Assembly (NCBI GenBank): GCA_009760855.2
Contig: WPIO01000012.1
Location: forward strand, 6,261,501-6,325,500
Direction: 5' to 3'
Origin: Cristatella mucedo
Taxonomy: Eukaryota > Bryozoa > Phylactolaemata > Cristatellidae
Length of the DNA stretch: 64,000 nucleotides
The position numbers and the translations under genes were made by a program. The notes under the pieces were generated by a model, which was not told the DNA's origin, searched no databases, and saw only the letters and a program-made list of their open reading frames with translations. Positions 59,185-64,000 of this stretch are shown here, piece after piece. The first letter of the stretch is position 1. Each line of letters begins with the position of its first letter.

Positions 59185-60560
59185 TAATGTAATTTATTTC
59201 CGTCTGTAACTCCACAGAGACTATGTGGGTGTTAAGCAGGAGAGTTTTGTATAGCACACTCATAGCCTAAGCAGCTTTCGGTACGCATTCGGTAGCCAAC
59301 AGACTTCGTCTCGCGCAACAAAGAGAAAGTGGGAAGCATAACAGAGTCAGGGGAGCAGTTGAGGAAGTGAGTAGCATGGATGTAGCAGCTCAGGATCGCT
59401 GGAAAGGGTGGACCATAGCCTGCAGCAGGAGAGTTGTCGTTGCGTAAGAATCGTGGAAGTGAGCTCCACAGTCTAGGACCTGCAGAGCTCAAGCTTCTGT
59501 TGCCAACGGTCTTGTAGCAGAGGAACAGAACAGCTAATGTATTGTCCATACATGACCTAAGGGCACGAGGAGGCTGAAACTGGTGCAGCAGTTCAGCTAG
59601 GTATGGAGGAGTCAAGCCGTGGCGGGACTTGTGGGTCAGCGTAAGAACTTTGCTCTGTGTCCGTTGATCAACCGGCATCCATCCTAGCTCTTTTAACAAA
59701 GGAGACATGCAGTAAAACCTCTGGGACTTGAAAACTACCATTGCAGCCATATCCATAGCCATTGGCAACGGCCTGGTTGCTTTTTCTGGTAGCCCAGCCA
59801 AAAGGGAATTACAATAATCGAGCCGAAACAGACCTAAGGAGCTAGTTAATTTTTTTGCAAGCCACCGTGGAAGACAGCCCCTTATCTTAGATTGTGATTG
59901 AACGTGATGGCGAGCTGTAGAAGCAGTCTTCTGAAGAAAGTTTTTAAAGTTTAGGCAGCTGTCAAAAACAACACCTAAATTTTGAGCACATGGTGATGGT
60001 CGCACCACAGCATCCCCTTTCTGGAGGGCACAGGCTTCTCATCCAGCCACGAGCTTAGGGTGCCCTATGAACAGCAGTTCGGTTTTATCGTCATTTAGTT
60101 TCAAGAAGTTTTCCGATATTCAAGATCAACTGTCGGCAAGGCAAGCATTCAGTTTATCTGTTGCTGCAGCAGATTCTGACGGTTTGAATAACAAATACAC
60201 CTGAGTATCGCCAGCGTAAAAGCGATATCCTATTCGCTGGGCCTTAATCACTTTTCCCAGAGGTTGAGTACAGTAAATGGAGAAAAGCTACGAACCGAAG
60301 ACGTACCCTTGTGGGGCTTCACACGTGACTGGTCTGGTGGATGGGACCTGACCTCCACAGACATGGATTGAATACGACCAGACAAATACGATTTAAACGA
60401 CGACAGTGCCTCGTCTGGCTGACCGATTGTTATTCTCAATCGTTCAAGTAGGACATCGCGATCAATCGTGTCGACGGCGGCTGATAGATATATTTAGCAG
60501 CGCTAGGGCAGTGACATTCCCTTCATGGTTGCTGCTTAGGATGTCAACGGTTACACGGAG
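59185..60560 (-). mobile_element. LINE-A copy with long open RT C-terminus and mutated catalytic motif
   Basis: The minus strand is open over 258 codons (59232-60008) through [49 protein letters not shown] and ECAIQNSPA to its stop, then the LINE-A tail. Upstream, in other frames, are FLKLNDDKTELLFIGHPK, GYRFYAGDTQ at about 60200-60230 (expected YADD) and SSFKSYLSGRIQ. The catalytic change and frame breaks mean no active RT. Confidence 0.88.
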
Positions 60561-60867
60561 GAGAGCAGTTTCAGTGGAGTGCAGCCTATTGAACCCCAAT
60601 TGAAATGGTTTTCATACGGACACTTCTAGCGTCCTACGGTTCAACTCTCGCCGGTTGCTTCATGCAAGAGCAGCATTCCCGATATCATCCTGTTCTACAC
60701 TTTGATCGATTACATCGTCAATATGGCGGCTAGCATGTGCCAGCGGAAAGACCAGCTGCTTAACAACCAGAGATCATCTAGAACCTAATCAACGACCTAC
60801 ATATTGAGACGGATCATGGTTTGAATCAGGTGACAGCACTTGCTGGCTCTGGCAACATGCACCGGTC

Positions 60868-60992
60868 AATAATAATAATAATAAATTCGACATAGTGCCC
60901 TCAGAGAAATCAATCTCTTTCTATGCACTTTACATTTGCTGCAAAGCACGATCGAATGGTTCGTGGTAGAATGCTCAATAAACAACATGAGT
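60868..60992 (-). mobile_element. LINE-B 3' tail
   Basis: The plus-strand reading begins with an (AAT)n tail, then GTGCCCTCAGAGAAATCAAT, CACTTTACATTTGCTGCAAA and GCACGATCGAATGGTTCGTG, the complement of the LINE-B 3' run. Confidence 0.85.
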
Positions 60993-63430
60993 GGTCCTAC
61001 CTCCTACATGAAAATCCTAGCTCCTCTCCTGATCATAATCCAGAAATTTCGATATCTCTCTTCAAAAGTTTTGCCTCTTCAAAGTGCAAGAGAGAACTTT
61101 TCATTTGGCATTTTTTCACTTTAGAATAAAAGTGGGTAGCTATTTTCATGCCTGTTAAAACGCTGTTGTAGCTAGTGAGACGTTAAGGTGCGCAGGGTAA
61201 TCTGATGTCGATTGCAATTAGTATACACAAAAACATAAAAATACTGACTGCTTGAAATATTTTGGTGAATCACAACGTAATTCTACAGAAGCCTCTCTAA
61301 GTGAATAATATGAATTGATGTAGATGTCGTCAACGAAGCTCTGTTCGAAAGGATTTCATGAATACCGTTGCAATATTTCAGAGATATGGGATTCTTAAAC
61401 TGTTTTGCAGTCACTTGCAAGGTCTTCAAGGATATGCGAGGGGCACGTGCATTCATTTAGTATAGTTGCTTGGTATAGTAAATATATATACAGATATTTA
61501 TTGACATAGTGAAACTAAGTTTTGCTGAACACTTCATTCAGATTGCTAAGATACTATTCGATATTAAGATGACCTCGCGATGACAAGACAAAGTCAGGAG
61601 CAAAATTTGACCTATCTCATCGAATTCACGTGCTATGAGCTTCTGCTTCGAGTCACGGAAATACTGCATTGAATGAACGCTTGCACCACATTTAGCAGGC
61701 AAGCGATGTAAGCCGATATTCGCCGGCCTGCTGACAGCAGCGCGGGAGAGACGAGCACGAAACGTAAATAAAACAGTAAATGAGCCTGAACCAACGGCCG
61801 GATAGTGCCAAGCGTAAAGCGGGAAAATCGGCGCTTTCCTGATCCAGGGCTTCCGGTGACTTCAACTTATTAAGCTCCCACAGGCGACACTATTCTGCCT
61901 GCACATGGCGGCAGCGCTGCTCAGGGCGGATCTGGACAAAACTTCTGAAGGAGATTAATCGAGCTAGCGCTTATTTTATGGAACCTTTGTTGCCACGACC
62001 ACGAACAAGTACATTTTGTCGAGCTGCAGAAAATGCAATGCCAAGGAGAAGAAGGAAACGTAGGGAAACCGGAAATTGAGAAACACCTGGTACTGCTCGG
62101 ACCTCTACTGCCTGTGCAGTGACGAAGTGATCTTGTGCAGCATTGCAAGCAGTTCCTGGAGACTCGAGCGAGTGAGTTGCGCCAGCTCACGCTGCCCGTC
62201 CCACTTGGAGAGTTTCCCTCGCGTCGCCTTCTCCACTCTCCGAGCGGCTGGTGCAGGCGACGGTTGTCAGCGGCAACTGTGCTCCTACCTGGCCATGCGG
62301 GTTTTCATATAATTCATGTCCGGTGCAAGGTTAGACGGAGAGAATCCAGTCATAAGTAATGCCAGTACTTCCGGATCCATGCATTCGGAAGTAAAGCGAG
62401 TCCAAAAAAATGCCATATTCGGGTTCATTACCACTTGGTTCGCATCCGTTCTGGGTGGCGTAAGCATGAGACACTGTAGCGGCGCCGTCATGTTAGCAAA
62501 GTCTCTCGCGATCCCTATCCAAAGCCATTGCAACAGTTTTGGTCAACTTGACAGAGTCAACTACTCTTCACAGCGCATAACAGCATAGCAATAAGAACAA
62601 CCGTCCTTACTTCCGGAGCAGGCATGCGAAGCTGCGGGCGCTCGCTGAGTAAGGGGTGCCATTTCTGGCGCGTTTACTGAAGATGCCCCGGTTACGGAAG
62701 ATATTTATTTCGCAGCGATGACCCGGGAGACGAGCCAGGTCAAAGTAGTCCTAGGAATCTTTAGAACAAAAAGCGAGAACAAGTAATCTTCGTACCAGTA
62801 GCTGCAAAGCGACTAGTAGTTGCATTGCTCGCTCGTGTTCGCTGGGTGGGCTGATCGCCCAGTGACAGCCGGCTCTGCGGCCGAGCTTTCCGTTCCATGC
62901 TGGAACTGCTTGTTCTAAAGTGAGGCTAACTACTCTATGGGGGCGCGTAATGCATGACCAAACCGGGCGCGGACCGTCTGCGCAGGAGCTCCGCTTACGC
63001 CTCCGAAGATCCGGGTTAAACGATCTGCGCCCGCCTGTCCGTTTGCTAGGCTGAGTGCAGTATCGATCGATCCATGCGTTAGCCATCTGATGCAAAAGCA
63101 GTGAACTTTTCCCTGACCACGGTAGTGTTGGCGCCTTTTTCATACACTGTTTCATGATCGGTGCAGAGTATCTGAAAAATTCGTGTAGCGCCAGAAATAA
63201 AAGGGGCAATTGTGATAAGGGTGAGTGCACATTGCTAGCTTTCTTTTTCAAATGTGATCGTAAGGATGAGATATCATGTCGCTGAATTTAGCGATGTGTA
63301 CCGAGGGCAAATATAACGGAGATGTATGAACCATTTTTACTCCATATGAGTAAATCGCGACCTCGTTAAAGGCTCTGCTCTAAAACAGCACCTGTGCTGT
63401 AAATCGGAATTTTTCTAAATACAAATCCAT
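60993..63430. other. Unassigned, mixed composition
   Basis: AT-rich up to about 61650, then GC-richer to 63100. Overlapping ORFs on both strands at 61921-62588 and 62751-63251 have no recognisable motifs, and I could not decide strand or exon structure. Confidence 0.4.
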
Positions 63431-63433
63431 ATA

Positions 63434-63542
63434 CGTGTGTGCGTGTGTGTTTGTGTTTGTGTGTGTTGTGCTGTGGGTGTTTTGTGTGTTGTGTTGTGTG
63501 TGCTATGAGTGTTGTGTTGTATTTGTGTGTGTGTGTGTGTGT

Positions 63543-63625
<83 letters not shown>
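63434..63625. repeat. (TG)n array, imperfect then perfect
   Basis: An irregular GT/GTT-rich lead (63434-63522) followed by about 50 TG units with one interruption. Confidence 0.96.
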
Positions 63626-63628
<3 letters not shown>

Positions 63629-64000
63629 TACAGTGTATATGTATATAATTGGAAATATGCACTGGACCTGCTGCAATGACGATTTGAGGTATAACTAAAC
63701 GTTAAACGTGATGGGCCTGATCAAAAGTCACCTGAAGTGAGACATCATACAACTAAGTTCAATCTCGCTTGCTTAGCTCGCCGATTTCTTAGCTAGCAGT
63801 GAGCAGGCATTATTTCTCTAAATGCCTCAAGTTGATTTACATAATGAAAAATTCAATAATTTAGAGACGCCGCGGGTCACTTATTTTATTAAATCCATCG
63901 ATACATGGAGAGAGAGAGAGCGATAATATGAATCAAACTGCGTAACTTTGCTATTACTATCCAATTACTATTGCTAATCGCTAGTAAAAAACTTTGAATA

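Noticed and set aside
59232-60008. 258-codon open frame as a host gene
   Set aside because: It matches LINE-A copies at 2.3, 5.8 and 22.2 kb and is flanked by a LINE-A tail and broken RT upstream.
62285-62588. Opposing ORFs (minus 83 codons, plus 90 codons) as real exons
   Set aside because: Both strands read equally well, splice signals tried did not keep phase, and no motif decides between them.

Overview
This is eukaryotic, animal-type DNA. Coding sequence is split into short exons by large introns that hold long perfect dinucleotide repeats and old retrotransposon fragments. There are no prokaryotic operons. The main gene is a FRAS1-related extracellular matrix protein, which points to a metazoan. 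The intron-rich layout, the L2/CR1-type LINEs, the tRNA-derived SINEs and one CpG-dense 5' region suggest a non-vertebrate animal such as a lancelet, echinoderm or sponge. I cannot name the species.

Positions 1-36635, minus strand: the 5' part of a FREM2-like gene. I could place 17 exons by reading across splice sites. They join in frame with matching phases at all 16 introns and give about 1,245 residues: a signal peptide, the FREM-type N-terminal region, eight CSPG (NG2-like) repeats and the start of a ninth. The gene runs off the left edge, so the remaining CSPG repeats, the Calx-beta domains and the membrane anchor expected from the family lie outside. One intron appears to use a GC donor.

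The introns of this gene carry at least nine LINE fragments of two families, called LINE-A and LINE-B here. They also carry a pogo-like DNA transposon relic interrupted by a LINE, a Tigger-like element, copies of a tRNA-derived SINE (SINE-1), and (AT)n, (CA)n and (TC)n arrays. Nearly all intronic LINEs lie antisense to the gene.

Positions 36636-38600 are CpG-rich and hold the presumed promoter. From 38600 to 56600 the DNA is mostly intergenic: LINE tails, SINEs, a nested transposon cluster at 40.5-42.3 kb, a hAT-like MITE at 47.4 kb and long stretches where I see nothing.

Positions 56603-58301, minus strand: four consecutive phase-compatible exons of an unrecognised, possibly secreted protein, followed by a separate small ORF that may be a first coding exon. 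From 59.2 to 64 kb there is a degenerate LINE-A with a mutated reverse transcriptase motif, another LINE tail and a (TG)n array. I found no CRISPR array, rRNA gene or convincing functional tRNA gene.
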